Below, piece after piece: positions 40,056 through 48,686 of a stretch of 64,000 nt of DNA. Both the position numbers and the translations under genes were made by a program. Below the pieces are notes generated by a model. The model made no database searches, was not told the DNA's origin, and saw only the letters and a list, made by a program, of their open reading frames with translations. Location of the stretch: assembly GCA_963721345.1 (NCBI GenBank), contig CAVRIT010000001.1, positions 620,001 to 684,000 of the forward strand, written 5' to 3'. How positions within the stretch are numbered: position 1 is the stretch's first letter; every line of letters begins with the position of its first letter. The stretch comes from JACDAN01 sp963721345 (lineage in GTDB: Bacteria > Actinomycetota > Thermoleophilia > Gaiellales > Gaiellaceae).

Positions 40056-40829
40056 CTATTCGAGGCGCAGCGGGATCTCCGACTCGTTCGTCCGGGAGCC
40101 GTCGGCCGCCGAGAGCTCGAAGACGACGAGAGTGCCGTCCTGGGGCTCGTCGATCTCGTACCTGACGGTGAACCGGAACGTCCCGCGTGTCCCACTGCCG
40201 GACGTCGCGGTTACGAAGTCCTTGCTCAGCACCTTGCCGCTCGAGTCTTTCAGCTCGTAGTTGAACGTGGCCTCGAAGGTGTTCGCGGTTCCCGTCACCT
40301 CGAACCCGGACTCGACCTGCTCCCCCGGGAGCGGCGACTCGACGAGGATCGATGGCGTCTGCGCCTCGAAACGGGCTCGGCCGATGGGATTCGCGCCGCC
40401 GAACGAGACGCGCTTCACGTTCGGGATCGCCGTGAGCGTGTAGACGATCTGCGCCTGTGCCGCCGGGTCGCTCGGCTCCGGCGTCACGCCGACGATCGCA
40501 AGGTCGCCGTTCACCTCGACCGAGCCGGGCTGCGTGCGGGTCGGGATCGCAGAGTCCACGTTTTCGTCGGTGGGCGACGGGCCCGCGACGACCTCCGCGA
40601 GCGCGACCTCCGCAGGCTCCGGCCCGGACACCACGCCGCGCGACACGGGCGCGAGCTTGCCGTCGCGGAGGAAGTAGAGCGTCAGGACCATCGGCGCTTC
40701 CTCGGGCACGGCCCCACTTGCCGTTTCGGTGACCGTCGTGGTCTCCGTGACCGTCTTCGTGTCGCCACCACCGCAGGCGGCCGCGACGATCAGCGCGGCG
40801 AGGACGCTAGGAACGATGAGGAAACGCAT
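40056..40829 (-). CDS. Lipoprotein with GerMN and Gmad2-like domains
   Basis: A 257-residue secreted lipoprotein. The signal sequence ends in the lipobox 'LIVAAAC', with Cys19 as the lipidation site, followed by 'GGGDTKTV' and a Thr-rich linker. The first domain (about 45-145, 'LTLYFLRDGKLAPV...', 'YTLTAIPNVKRVSF') is GerMN-like. The second (about 160-255, 'VESPLPGEQVESGFEVTGTANTFEATF') is an Ig-like Gmad2 domain. The pair is often found in actinobacterial lipoproteins such as LpqB relatives. Its start overlaps the end of eno by 23 nt. Sporulation need not be implied; an envelope role is more likely. Confidence 0.85.
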   Translation of the reverse strand: MRFLIVPSVLAALIVAAACGGGDTKTVTETTTVTETASGAVPEEAPMVLTLYFLRDGKLAPVSRGVVSGPEPAEVALAEVVAGPSPTDENVDSAIPTRTQPGSVEVNGDLAIVGVTPEPSDPAAQAQIVYTLTAIPNVKRVSFGGANPIGRARFEAQTPSILVESPLPGEQVESGFEVTGTANTFEATFNYELKDSSGKVLSKDFVTATSGSGTRGTFRFTVRYEIDEPQDGTLVVFELSAADGSRTNESEIPLRLE

Positions 40830-42084
40830 TCCAGCCGGGATATTCGGCGTCGGCGCCCAGCTCCTCTTCGATCCGCAGCAGCTGGTTGTACTTCGCCACC
40901 CGGTCAGTGCGGCTCGGGGCGCCCGTCTTGATCTGCCCCGCGTTGGTTGCGACGGCGAGATCGGCGATCGTCGTGTCCTCCGTCTCGCCCGAGCGGTGCG
41001 AGATCACCGACGTGTAGCCGGCGGTGCGAGCGAGCGCGATCGTCTCCAGCGTCTCGGTCAGCGTCCCGATCTGGTTGACCTTGACGAGGATCGAGTTGGC
41101 GACGCCCGCCTCGATCCCCCGGCGGAGCCGGTCGGGGTTCGTGACGAACAGGTCGTCGCCGACGAGCTGGGTCCGGTCGCCGAGCTCTTCGGTGAGCCGC
41201 TTCCACGCGTCCCAGTCGTCCTCGGCGGCGCCGTCCTCGATTGACACGATCGGGAAGCGGCCGGCCAGGTCGCTCCAGAAGGCGGTCAGCTCGTCAGCGC
41301 TCGCAGTCCGGCCCTCGAACCTGTACGTGCCCTCCGCGTCGTAGAGCTCCGTCATCGCAGGGTCGAGCGCGATCGCGATCCGCTCCCGGTGCCCGGCGCG
41401 CTCGGCCGCTTCGAGGATCGCCTCGATCGCCTCCTCGCTGGACCCGAGGTCCGGCGCGAAGCCGCCCTCGTCGCCGACGGCTGTCGAGAGACCGCGCTCG
41501 TCGAGAAGCCCCTTCAGCGTGTGGAACACCTCCACCGCCACGCGCAGTCCCTCCGAGAACGTCTCCGCCTCGCCCGGGACGACCATGAACTCCTGGAGGT
41601 CGAGCGAGTTGCGGGCGTGCGCTCCGCCGTTGATCACGTTCAGCATCGGCACCGGCAGGACATGGGCGTCGGCCCCGCCGATCCAGCGGTACAACGGGAC
41701 TCCCGCATCGACCGCCGCCGCCTTGGCGACGGCCAGCGACACGCCGAGGATCGCGTTTGCGCCGATCCGCGACTTGTTCTCGGTGCCGTCGAGCATGACG
41801 AGCGCCGAGTCGATGCCCGCCTGGTCTTCGGGGTCCATCCCGAGCAGTGCCGGCGCGATCTCCTCCCGGACGTTTCCGACCGCCCGCAGCACGCCTTTGC
41901 CGAGGAACGCCTTCGCGTCGCCGTCGCGGAGCTCGACGGCCTCGAACTGCCCGGTGGACGCGCCCGACGGAACCGCCGCCCTTCCGAGGGCAGCGGACTC
42001 GAGCACGACGTCGACCTCGACCGTCGGGTTTCCCCGGGAATCGAGGATCTGGCGCGCGCGGATGTTTGCGATCGGGCTACTCAC
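40807..42084 (-). CDS. eno: Enolase
   Basis: A 425-residue glycolytic enzyme (2-phosphoglycerate to phosphoenolpyruvate). Clear motifs: N-terminal 'ARQILDSRGNPTVEVD', 'GASTGQFEAVELRDGD', metal ligands in 'SIEDGAAEDD' and 'LVGDDLFVTN', catalytic Lys in 'ILVKVNQIGTLTET' and the signature 'HRSGETEDTTIADLAV'. Full length and uninterrupted. The 3' end overlaps the GerMN lipoprotein gene and the 5' end overlaps the mazG stop, so it lies inside a dense operon: ppiC-mazG-eno-lipoprotein. Confidence 0.97.
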   Translation of the reverse strand: MSSPIANIRARQILDSRGNPTVEVDVVLESAALGRAAVPSGASTGQFEAVELRDGDAKAFLGKGVLRAVGNVREEIAPALLGMDPEDQAGIDSALVMLDGTENKSRIGANAILGVSLAVAKAAAVDAGVPLYRWIGGADAHVLPVPMLNVINGGAHARNSLDLQEFMVVPGEAETFSEGLRVAVEVFHTLKGLLDERGLSTAVGDEGGFAPDLGSSEEAIEAILEAAERAGHRERIAIALDPAMTELYDAEGTYRFEGRTASADELTAFWSDLAGRFPIVSIEDGAAEDDWDAWKRLTEELGDRTQLVGDDLFVTNPDRLRRGIEAGVANSILVKVNQIGTLTETLETIALARTAGYTSVISHRSGETEDTTIADLAVATNAGQIKTGAPSRTDRVAKYNQLLRIEEELGADAEYPGWNAFPHRS

Positions 42085-42889
42085 GTCGGAACTCGTCCTT
42101 GGCGGCGTCGAAGTATCCGTCTTTCTCCGCGAGCGAGAGGTCGGTGAACGTTCGGCCGTCGGCCGCGGCGAGCGCCTCGGCTCGCTCGACCCGGTCCGCG
42201 AAGCGTCTCGCCATCAGGCGAAGCGCCAGCTCGGGATCGACGTTGAGGTGCCGGGCGACGTTCACCGTCGCGAAGAGCACGTCGCCGAGCTCATCGAACA
42301 CGTGCGGGTCGGGCTCGGCCTCCCGGGCCGGCTCCCCCGCCTCGGCGAGCGCCTCCTTCAGCTCGCGAAGCTCGTCGTCGAGGTCGGCGAGCGCGCCGGC
42401 GGTGTCCGGGTACTCGAAGTCCACCGCCGCGGCCCGCCGCTGCAGCTTTCGCGCGTAGAGCAGCGCGGGCAGCGTCTCGGGGACGTGGTGGAAGATCCCT
42501 TCGCGTCCCTCCTGCTCGGTCTTCAGCCGTTCCCAGTTCTCCCGGACGCGGCCGGCGGTTCGAGCCTCCACGTCTCCGAAGACGTGCGGGTGCCGCGCGA
42601 CGAGCTTGGCGTGGATCGCGCGGGCGACGCTCGAGAGGTCGCCCTGGCCCTGCTCCTCGAGGAGCAGCGAGAGGAAGAATGCCTGGAAGAGCAAGTCGCC
42701 GAGCTCGTCCTCGAGCTTGGCGGGATCGCCGGAGAGGGCCGCGTCCGCCACCTCGTAGGCCTCCTCGACGGTGTGCGGGACGATCGTCCGGGCCGTCTGC
42801 TCGCGATCCCAGGGACAGTCGCGGCGCAGCCGCTCCGTCAGCTCCTGTAGGTCGAGAAGGGCGCCGGCGAGCTGTTCGCGCTCAGCCAG
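42077..42889 (-). CDS. mazG: MazG nucleoside triphosphate pyrophosphohydrolase, apparent CTG start
   Basis: Two MazG domains that hydrolyse non-canonical NTPs. The first contains 'RLRRDCPWDREQTART', 'TVEEAYEVADAAL' and 'LEDELGDLLFQAFF' (the EExxE/ExxD metal site); the second contains 'LDDELRELKEALAEAG' and 'DELGDVLFATVN'. The CPWD block is coded upstream of the first usable GTG (42751), so that GTG cannot be the true start. CTG 42889 gives 'MAEREQLAGALLDL' and about 270 residues, normal for the family, and overlaps the ppiC stop by 8 nt. Other CTG codons closer in are possible. In M. tuberculosis mazG also lies near mfd and eno. Confidence 0.88.
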   Translation of the reverse strand: MAEREQLAGALLDLQELTERLRRDCPWDREQTARTIVPHTVEEAYEVADAALSGDPAKLEDELGDLLFQAFFLSLLLEEQGQGDLSSVARAIHAKLVARHPHVFGDVEARTAGRVRENWERLKTEQEGREGIFHHVPETLPALLYARKLQRRAAAVDFEYPDTAGALADLDDELRELKEALAEAGEPAREAEPDPHVFDELGDVLFATVNVARHLNVDPELALRLMARRFADRVERAEALAAADGRTFTDLSLAEKDGYFDAAKDEFRRE

Positions 42890-43886
42890 TGGAGGCCGGG
42901 GCGTTCGCCGTCGGCTTGAAGCCGACCTGGTACGTCGTGTCGTCCTCCAGGTCCTTGCGCATGTCGTTGATCCACTTCTCCATCTCCTTGTTCTTGTTCT
43001 CCTGGAGAAGCTGCTGGCGGATCGACTCCTTGACCTGCTTGAACGGCGTCGTCGATCCCTTCTTCACGGGCTCGAGCGCCTGGATGACGTGCCAGCCGGC
43101 CTGGGTCTTGACGGGCTTCGCCACCTCGTTCGTCTTGATTGCGAACGCGACCTTCTCGAACTCCGGGAGGAGCTGGCCCTTCGTGCCGGTGTAGCGGCCG
43201 CCCTTGTCCTTCGAGCCCGGGTCCTGCGAGTACTTCTTGGCGATCCCCGCCCAGTCGGCGCCGTCCTGGCTCAGCTGCCCGTAGAGCCGGTCGGCGAGCT
43301 TCTTGTCCTTGACGAGGACGTGCCGGACGAGGCGGCTCGGCTGCGTGGCGTAGGTCGACTTGTTCTTGTCGTAGTGGGTGCGGATGTCGGCGTCCGTCAC
43401 CTTCACGTCGGCGGTGATCTTCTTGTAGATCGCCTCCTGGATCAGGTTGGCACGGATGATGTCGCGAGCCTGGTCCTCGGTCAGCCCCTGCTGCTCGAGC
43501 TCTTTGCGGAACTTCTCCTTGTCGCCCTTGTGGCGCTCCTTGGTGTAGTCCGCGATCCGCTTGTCGACCGCGTCGTCGCTGACGTCGATGTCGAGGTCGT
43601 CCGCCTTGACCTCGAACTGCGCGCGCTGGACGAGGAAGCGAACTGCCTGGTCGCTGATCTGCTTGTACTCCTGCGTGCCACTCTTCGGGAAGGGGCGCTT
43701 CTGCGCGACGTAGCTGCGCTTCGCGTAGGTGACGAGGTCGTTGAACTCCGACTTCTTGATCGCGCGGTCGCCGACGACCGCCACCGAATCGGACGGGACG
43801 TCGCCGCCTTCGCTGGACGTGCCGCACGCAACTGCGAACGTCGCCAGAAAGACCGCAAAGAGTGCTGCAAAGACCGGTCGTCTCAT
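42882..43886 (-). CDS. Lipoprotein peptidyl-prolyl isomerase (SurA/PpiC type)
   Basis: A 334-residue extracytoplasmic foldase. ATG 43886 gives a lipoprotein signal with the lipobox 'FAVAC' (Cys20). A SurA-like helical N-domain (about 30-165) precedes a parvulin domain (about 170-285) with 'RLVRHVLVKDKKLAD', 'YSQDPGSKDKGGRY' and 'VKTQAGWHVIQALE', the usual PpiC blocks. Upstream in-frame codons to 43931 would overlap the end of mfd and lack a signal, so I reject them. A Lys-rich C-terminal helix follows. It is likely to assist folding of exported proteins, possibly including the giant repeat protein. Confidence 0.9.
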   Translation of the reverse strand: MRRPVFAALFAVFLATFAVACGTSSEGGDVPSDSVAVVGDRAIKKSEFNDLVTYAKRSYVAQKRPFPKSGTQEYKQISDQAVRFLVQRAQFEVKADDLDIDVSDDAVDKRIADYTKERHKGDKEKFRKELEQQGLTEDQARDIIRANLIQEAIYKKITADVKVTDADIRTHYDKNKSTYATQPSRLVRHVLVKDKKLADRLYGQLSQDGADWAGIAKKYSQDPGSKDKGGRYTGTKGQLLPEFEKVAFAIKTNEVAKPVKTQAGWHVIQALEPVKKGSTTPFKQVKESIRQQLLQENKNKEMEKWINDMRKDLEDDTTYQVGFKPTANAPASTG

Positions 43887-43899
43887 AGAAAATGCGCCG

Positions 43900-46800
43900 T
43901 CATGCCGCCTGGCGCGTTTCCAGGATAGCATCGACCAGCCGGATGGCCCCGGGCAGGTCTTCCTCCCGCAAAGAGACCTCTTTTCGGGCCGTGGTGTAGA
44001 TCGCGGTGTCGATCTTGCTCCGCAGCTCCCTCAGCTCTCCCGAGCCCAGGACGAGCGGCCCGACGGTCGCTCGTCCCTGCTTGAAGACGAGGTAGTCCGC
44101 GCCCAGGCGGGAGAGCTTGATCCGGGCCTCCTGGATCCCGAAGAGGTTCTCGACTGGGCCGGGCAGCGGCCCGAAGCGGTCGATCGTCGCCGCCTCCAGC
44201 TCGCGGAGCTCGTCCTCCGTCTCGACGAGCGCGAGCCTGCGGTGCAGGTCGATGCGAAGCGCCTCCGAGTCGATGAACGTGTTCGGCACGTAGGCGTCGA
44301 CCCGCACGTCGACGCGCACCGGCCGCGCCGCGATCCGCCGCTCGCCGGACAGCTCCGCGACGGCCTCGGCGAGCAGCTCGACGTACAGCTCGAAGCCGAG
44401 CGCGGCGACGTGGCCCGACTGCTCCGCGCCGAGCAGGTCGCCCGCCCCGCGGATCTCCAGGTCCCGCATCGCGATCGCGAAGCCGGCGCCGAGCTCCGTG
44501 TGGTCGGCAAGCGTCGCGAGGCGGGCGCGCGCGTCAGGGGTGAGCTCCGCAGCGTCGGGATAGAGGAGGTACGCGTGCGCGAGGACGTCGGAGCGGCCCA
44601 CCCGCCCGCGGATCTGGTAGAGCTGGGCGAGGCCGAGGGCATCCGAGCGCTCGACGATCAATGTGTTCGCCTGCGGGATGTCCAGGCCGGACTCGATGAT
44701 CGTCGTCGAGACGAGGACGTCGGCGTCGCCGCGAAGGAACGCGATCATCCGGTCCTCCAGCTCCCGCTCGCGCATCTGCCCGTGCGCCACGAGGAAGCGG
44801 AGCTCCGGGCAGAGCGCCTGCAGCCACGCCGCGCGCTCCTCGATCGTCTCCACGCGGTTGTGGAGATAGAAGGACTGCCCGCCGCGCTCCTTCTCGCGGG
44901 AGAGCGCCTGCCCGATCAGCTCCTCGTCGAACTCGCCGACGTAGGTGCGAATCGGGCGCCGCCCCTCCGGAGGTGTCTCGATCACGGAGATGTCGCGAAG
45001 GCCGGAGAGCGACATGTGGAGGGTGCGCGGGATCGGCGTCGCCGTCAGCGCGAGCACGTCGACTTCGAGGCGCAGCTGGCGCAGGAGCTCCTTCTGCGCG
45101 ACGCCGAAGCGCTGTTCCTCGTCGACGATCACGAGCCCGAGGTCGTTCGGGATCACGTCGCGCGAGAGGACGCGGTGCGTGCCGATCAGGACGTCGACCT
45201 TCCCCCCGGCGAAGTCCGCGAGCACCTGCTTCGTCTCCTTCGCGCTACGGAAGCGCGAGACCATCTCGACGAGCACCGGGAGGTCGCGGTAGCGCTCGCG
45301 GAAGGTGTTCCAGTGCTGCTGCGCGAGCACGGTGGTCGGCACGAGCATCAGCGTCTGCTTGCCGTTCAGCGCCGCCGCGAACGCGGCGCGCACCGCGACC
45401 TCCGTCTTGCCGAACCCGACGTCGCCGCAGACGAGCCGGTCCATGGGGCGCGGCGCCTCGAGGTCCTCCTTGACCGCTTCGATCGCCGCCTGCTGATCGT
45501 TCGTCTCGCGGTACGGGAAGCTCGCCTCGAGCTGCTCGAGGTACTCGTGGCGAAGGTCGTAGCTGTGTCCGGGCGCCTGCTGGCGCTGCGCGTAGAGGCG
45601 CAGCAGCTCTCCGGCCAGCTCGCGGATCCCCTCGCGCGCGCGGCTCTTGAGCAGTTGCCACGCCTTGCCGCCGAGCTTGGAGAGCGCGGGCGCGCCGTTC
45701 ATGCCGACATAGCGCGAGACCTTCCCGAGCTGCTCGTGCGGGACGTAGAGACGATCGTCGCCGCGGAAGGCGAGCAGGAGGTAGTCACGGGTCACGCCCG
45801 CGACCTCCTTCGTCTCGAAGCCCGTCAGCTTGCCGACGCCGTGGTCCTCGTGGACGACGTGGTCGCCCGTGCGGAGGTCGGCGAACGACTGCAGCGAGCG
45901 GCCGACCCGGGCGGCGGCGCGCGGCTTCCGCCGGAAGACCTGCGTGTCGGGAAGGACCGCGATGCCGAGGTCGCGCCAGACGAAGCCGCGGCGGGCAGGC
46001 GAGACCGCGTAGAGAAGCTCGGCTTCGCGCGGCAGCTCGTCGCCGGGCTCGACGAGGCGGGACTCGACGCGGCGAAGCAGGTTCTGGTTGCGCAGCGCCT
46101 CGCCCTCGTGCGCGAATGCGACGACGACCCGGAGGCCGGCGCGGACAAGCGCGCCGAGCTCGTTTTCCGCCTCGGCCAGTCCGCGCGCCGCGATCGCGGG
46201 TTGCTGCGCCTCGAAGGCGAACGGCTGGCCGCTCGGGAACGGGTCGAGCTCCGCCGCGCCCTCGAGGGGCTGCGGCGCCAGCTCTTCCTCAGCCCAGAGC
46301 TCGCGGACCGCGTCCGGCTGCCAGACGAGGTCGGGGGCGCGCGAGAGCGGCGCGACAAGGTCGTCCGGCACCGGCGGAGGCGCGTCGTCGTCCCGCAGCA
46401 TGGGCTCGGCGAGGTCGCCGCGGCGCTCGACCGCCGGGTAGATCACCGCATCGTCGACCGGATGCAGCGTCCGCTGCGTGAACGGCGAGAAGGCGCGGAT
46501 CGACTCGATCTCGTCCCCGAAGAGCTCGATCCGGAGCGGCTCGCGCCCGGTCGTCGGGAAGACGTCGACGATCCCGCCGCGCACCGCGAACTGTCCGCGC
46601 TCCTCGGCACGCTCGACGCGCTCGTAGCCCGCGAGAGCGAGGCGCTCGGTCAGCTCGTCCGCATCGTCGGGCAGGCGGATCGGCTGTGCCCTCTGCTTTG
46701 GTGGCGGCATCCCCTCCGCGACGGCGGCGGCCGACGCGGCCACCAGCCCGCCGGCCGCCAGGACGTCGAGCGCGCGGGCGCGCTCGCCGACGAGGTGAGG

Positions 46801-47130
46801 CGCGGGATCAAGCCCGGACTCCCACCGCATACCGCGGCTGGGCAGAAGTGCAACGCGGTGGGGGCCGAGGTACCAGGCCGCAGCCTCCGCGGCATCGCGC
46901 GCGTCCGCGTCCTCGGGAAGGAGCACCACGAGACCGCGGTCGAGCTCGGTGTGCAGCGCGGCAAGCAGAAGCGGGAGCGCAGACTCGGAAACGCGAGCGC
47001 GGGGCCCGCGCCGATCGGCGGCCTCGACGGCGAGCCCCTGGTGCGTCTCAGCGAGCTCGTCGCGGAACGCGTGGAAGCGCTCGCTTCCAGCGAGCTCGAG
47101 CGCAAGCGTGTGCAGCACGGGCCGGTCCAT
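43900..47130 (-). CDS. mfd: Transcription-repair coupling factor Mfd
   Basis: A 1,076-residue DNA translocase that removes stalled RNA polymerase and recruits UvrA. It shows the UvrB-like N-domains, an RNA-polymerase-interacting domain with 'GDHVVHEDHGVGKLTGF', helicase motif I 'CGDVGFGKTEVAVRAA', motif II 'DEEQRFGV', motif III 'LTATPIPRTLHMSL', motif VI 'QIRGRVGRSD', and the C-terminal TRCF domain. The start ATG 47130 ('MDRPVLHTLAL') is preferred over codons up to 47271, which code for low-complexity Arg/Gly/Pro sequence. A G-quadruplex-like run lies about 125 nt upstream. Confidence 0.95.
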   Translation of the reverse strand: MDRPVLHTLALELAGSERFHAFRDELAETHQGLAVEAADRRGPRARVSESALPLLLAALHTELDRGLVVLLPEDADARDAAEAAAWYLGPHRVALLPSRGMRWESGLDPAPHLVGERARALDVLAAGGLVAASAAAVAEGMPPPKQRAQPIRLPDDADELTERLALAGYERVERAEERGQFAVRGGIVDVFPTTGREPLRIELFGDEIESIRAFSPFTQRTLHPVDDAVIYPAVERRGDLAEPMLRDDDAPPPVPDDLVAPLSRAPDLVWQPDAVRELWAEEELAPQPLEGAAELDPFPSGQPFAFEAQQPAIAARGLAEAENELGALVRAGLRVVVAFAHEGEALRNQNLLRRVESRLVEPGDELPREAELLYAVSPARRGFVWRDLGIAVLPDTQVFRRKPRAAARVGRSLQSFADLRTGDHVVHEDHGVGKLTGFETKEVAGVTRDYLLLAFRGDDRLYVPHEQLGKVSRYVGMNGAPALSKLGGKAWQLLKSRAREGIRELAGELLRLYAQRQQAPGHSYDLRHEYLEQLEASFPYRETNDQQAAIEAVKEDLEAPRPMDRLVCGDVGFGKTEVAVRAAFAAALNGKQTLMLVPTTVLAQQHWNTFRERYRDLPVLVEMVSRFRSAKETKQVLADFAGGKVDVLIGTHRVLSRDVIPNDLGLVIVDEEQRFGVAQKELLRQLRLEVDVLALTATPIPRTLHMSLSGLRDISVIETPPEGRRPIRTYVGEFDEELIGQALSREKERGGQSFYLHNRVETIEERAAWLQALCPELRFLVAHGQMRERELEDRMIAFLRGDADVLVSTTIIESGLDIPQANTLIVERSDALGLAQLYQIRGRVGRSDVLAHAYLLYPDAAELTPDARARLATLADHTELGAGFAIAMRDLEIRGAGDLLGAEQSGHVAALGFELYVELLAEAVAELSGERRIAARPVRVDVRVDAYVPNTFIDSEALRIDLHRRLALVETEDELRELEAATIDRFGPLPGPVENLFGIQEARIKLSRLGADYLVFKQGRATVGPLVLGSGELRELRSKIDTAIYTTARKEVSLREEDLPGAIRLVDAILETRQAA

Positions 47131-47345
47131 GACGAACGCCGGAACCGCCAAGTTCCGGGCCCCGAATCGTACGCGCCGAGACCCCGAAGGCCCAAGCGCC
47201 CGGACTCGGCAAGCCGACGCGCCGGGCCTGGCGGGCCGCAGCGTGGGCCCGGTCCCATCCCAAACCCCCACCCACCCACGGGGTGCTCGTCAGGCTAGGC
47301 GCCTGACTCGCGCGGATGTGCGCCGAGTACGTGCCGAAAGCGCTA
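47131..47345. other. Intergenic region between mfd and pth
   Basis: 215 bases of very GC-rich DNA upstream of mfd. A minus-strand TACGAT hexamer (about 47167-47172) lies 36 nt before ATG 47130 and may be the mfd -10. The G-rich motif described separately lies at 47254-47278. I see no RNA gene. Confidence 0.4.
47254..47278 (-). promoter_or_regulatory. Potential G-quadruplex upstream of mfd
   Basis: On the minus strand the sequence has five runs of three or more G (GGG T GGG T GGGGG TTT GGG AT GGG), meeting the classical G3N1-7 rule with very short loops. It lies between pth and mfd, about 125 nt upstream of the mfd start. Confidence 0.45.
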
Positions 47346-47939
47346 CTAGTTGTAGCTGCGCTGCGTCTCGTCGAGACCCTCTGCCAGGAGGGTTTCGACG
47401 GCATCCACCGACCGCGCCACCAGCCCGTCGACATCGGTCTCCGCGTCGAACGCAGACAGCACGTAGTCGGCGACGCTGCGGCGGTCGCCTCGGCCCGGGC
47501 GGCCGACGCCGATCCGCAGGCGCAGGAAGTCGTTCGTCCCCAGCGACTGCGCGATCGACCGGAGCCCGTTGTGGCCGGCAAGTCCGCCGCCGAGCCGGGC
47601 CTGGAGCCGCTCCGGCTCCAGGTCGACGTCGTCGTGCACGACGAGCAGCGCGTCCGGCTCGACCTTGAAGTACCCGGTGGCGGCCGCGATCGACCGCCCG
47701 GACTCGTTCATGTAGGTCTCGGGCTTGAGCACCGCGATCTTCGCGTCCCCGACCCGCGCCTCTGCGAGCTGGCCGGAGAACTTCGAACGGAACGACCCGC
47801 CGTGCCGCCGTGCAAGCTCGTCCACGACGAGCCAGCCGACGTTGTGCCGCGTCCGCTCGTACTCGCGACCGGGATTCCCGAGCCCGGCGACGAGCAGGTC
47901 GAGCGTCGAGGCCCGCTCGCCTCGACGGAGTAAGCGCAT
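47346..47939 (-). CDS. pth: Peptidyl-tRNA hydrolase
   Basis: A 197-residue enzyme releasing peptides from peptidyl-tRNA that dropped off the ribosome. Motifs: 'LLVAGLGNPGREYERTRHNVGW' split as 'GLGNPGREY' and 'TRHNVGW' (catalytic His), 'KPETYMNESG', 'VVHDDVDL' (catalytic Asp) and 'GLAGHNGLRSI'. It starts at ATG 47939, directly abutting the rplY stop, and so follows rplY in one transcript as in many actinobacteria. Confidence 0.96.
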   Translation of the reverse strand: MRLLRRGERASTLDLLVAGLGNPGREYERTRHNVGWLVVDELARRHGGSFRSKFSGQLAEARVGDAKIAVLKPETYMNESGRSIAAATGYFKVEPDALLVVHDDVDLEPERLQARLGGGLAGHNGLRSIAQSLGTNDFLRLRIGVGRPGRGDRRSVADYVLSAFDAETDVDGLVARSVDAVETLLAEGLDETQRSYN

Positions 47940-48671
47940 CTAGCCCTCGGAGGATTCTTCGGCCGAGGCCTCGGCCTCGCCTTCGGCAGGCGCCTCTCCC
48001 TCGGCGCCTTCCGGTGCTTCCTCGCCCTCGGGAAGCTCCCCGGCCTCCTCGAGTGCCGCAAGCTCCTCCTCCGTGAGCTCGGGCTCTTCCGGCTCGACTT
48101 CCTTGGTCGGAACTGTGACCGTCGCCAGAACGGTCTCGTCGGGATCGTCGAGGAATTTGACGCCTTCCGGCGCCGGCACGTCTGCCAAGCGCAGCGTGTC
48201 GCCCATCTCCATTGCGCTGATGTCGACCTCGATCCGCTCAGGGACTTCGAGTGGCAGCGCCTCCACGTTGATCTCGCGCGAGACCTGGGAGAGCACGCCG
48301 CCCTCCTTGGTGCCCGCCGACTCGCCGATGAGCTCGATCACGACCTGGGCGTGGATCGGCTGGTCGAGGCGAACCTCCTGAAGGTCGATGTGCGCCAGTC
48401 GTCCCGTGATCACGTCCTGCTGGTAGTCCTTGAGGATCGACGCGTGCGTCGTCTTCTGGCCGTCGAGCTCGACGTCGAGGATCGCGTGGAGGCCGGCGGG
48501 CCCCGTGAGCGCTCGCCGAAGCTCGCGCTCCGCGACGCTGAACGGGTGCGGCGCATTTCCGCGTCCGTAGAGGACGCCGGGGATCAGTCCCTCGCGGCGC
48601 AGCCGCCGGGTAGCCGACGAGCCGCGCTCCTCGCGCTGCTTGACCTCGAGCTTGACTCGTTCGCCTGCCAC
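47940..48671 (-). CDS. rplY: 50S ribosomal protein L25 (CTC type)
   Basis: A 243-residue long-form L25 that binds 5S rRNA. The N-terminal domain ('VKQREERGSSATRRLRREG', 'PGVLYGRGNAPHPFSV') contacts RNA, and the beta-rich C-domain contains 'HIDLQEVRLDQPIHAQV' and 'VPERIEVDISAMEMGD'. The last ~50 residues are an extreme Glu/Ala-rich tail, common in the CTC subgroup. The start GTG 48671 is 8 nt after TACACT. It precedes pth on the same strand. Confidence 0.95.
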   Translation of the reverse strand: MAGERVKLEVKQREERGSSATRRLRREGLIPGVLYGRGNAPHPFSVAERELRRALTGPAGLHAILDVELDGQKTTHASILKDYQQDVITGRLAHIDLQEVRLDQPIHAQVVIELIGESAGTKEGGVLSQVSREINVEALPLEVPERIEVDISAMEMGDTLRLADVPAPEGVKFLDDPDETVLATVTVPTKEVEPEEPELTEEELAALEEAGELPEGEEAPEGAEGEAPAEGEAEASAEESSEG

Positions 48672-48679
48672 GGCGCGGG

Positions 48680-48685
48680 AGTGTA
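48680..48685 (-). promoter_or_regulatory. -10 element TACACT for rplY-pth
   Basis: TACACT on the minus strand ends 8 nt before GTG 48671. It sits in the 15-nt gap after the glycosyltransferase stop and matches the element used upstream of the L,D-transpeptidase and giant operons. Confidence 0.5.
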
Positions 48686-48686
48686 G

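Noticed and set aside
42751..42751. GTG 42751 as start of mazG
   Set aside because: It removes the conserved CPWDREQT segment, which is coded in frame just upstream.
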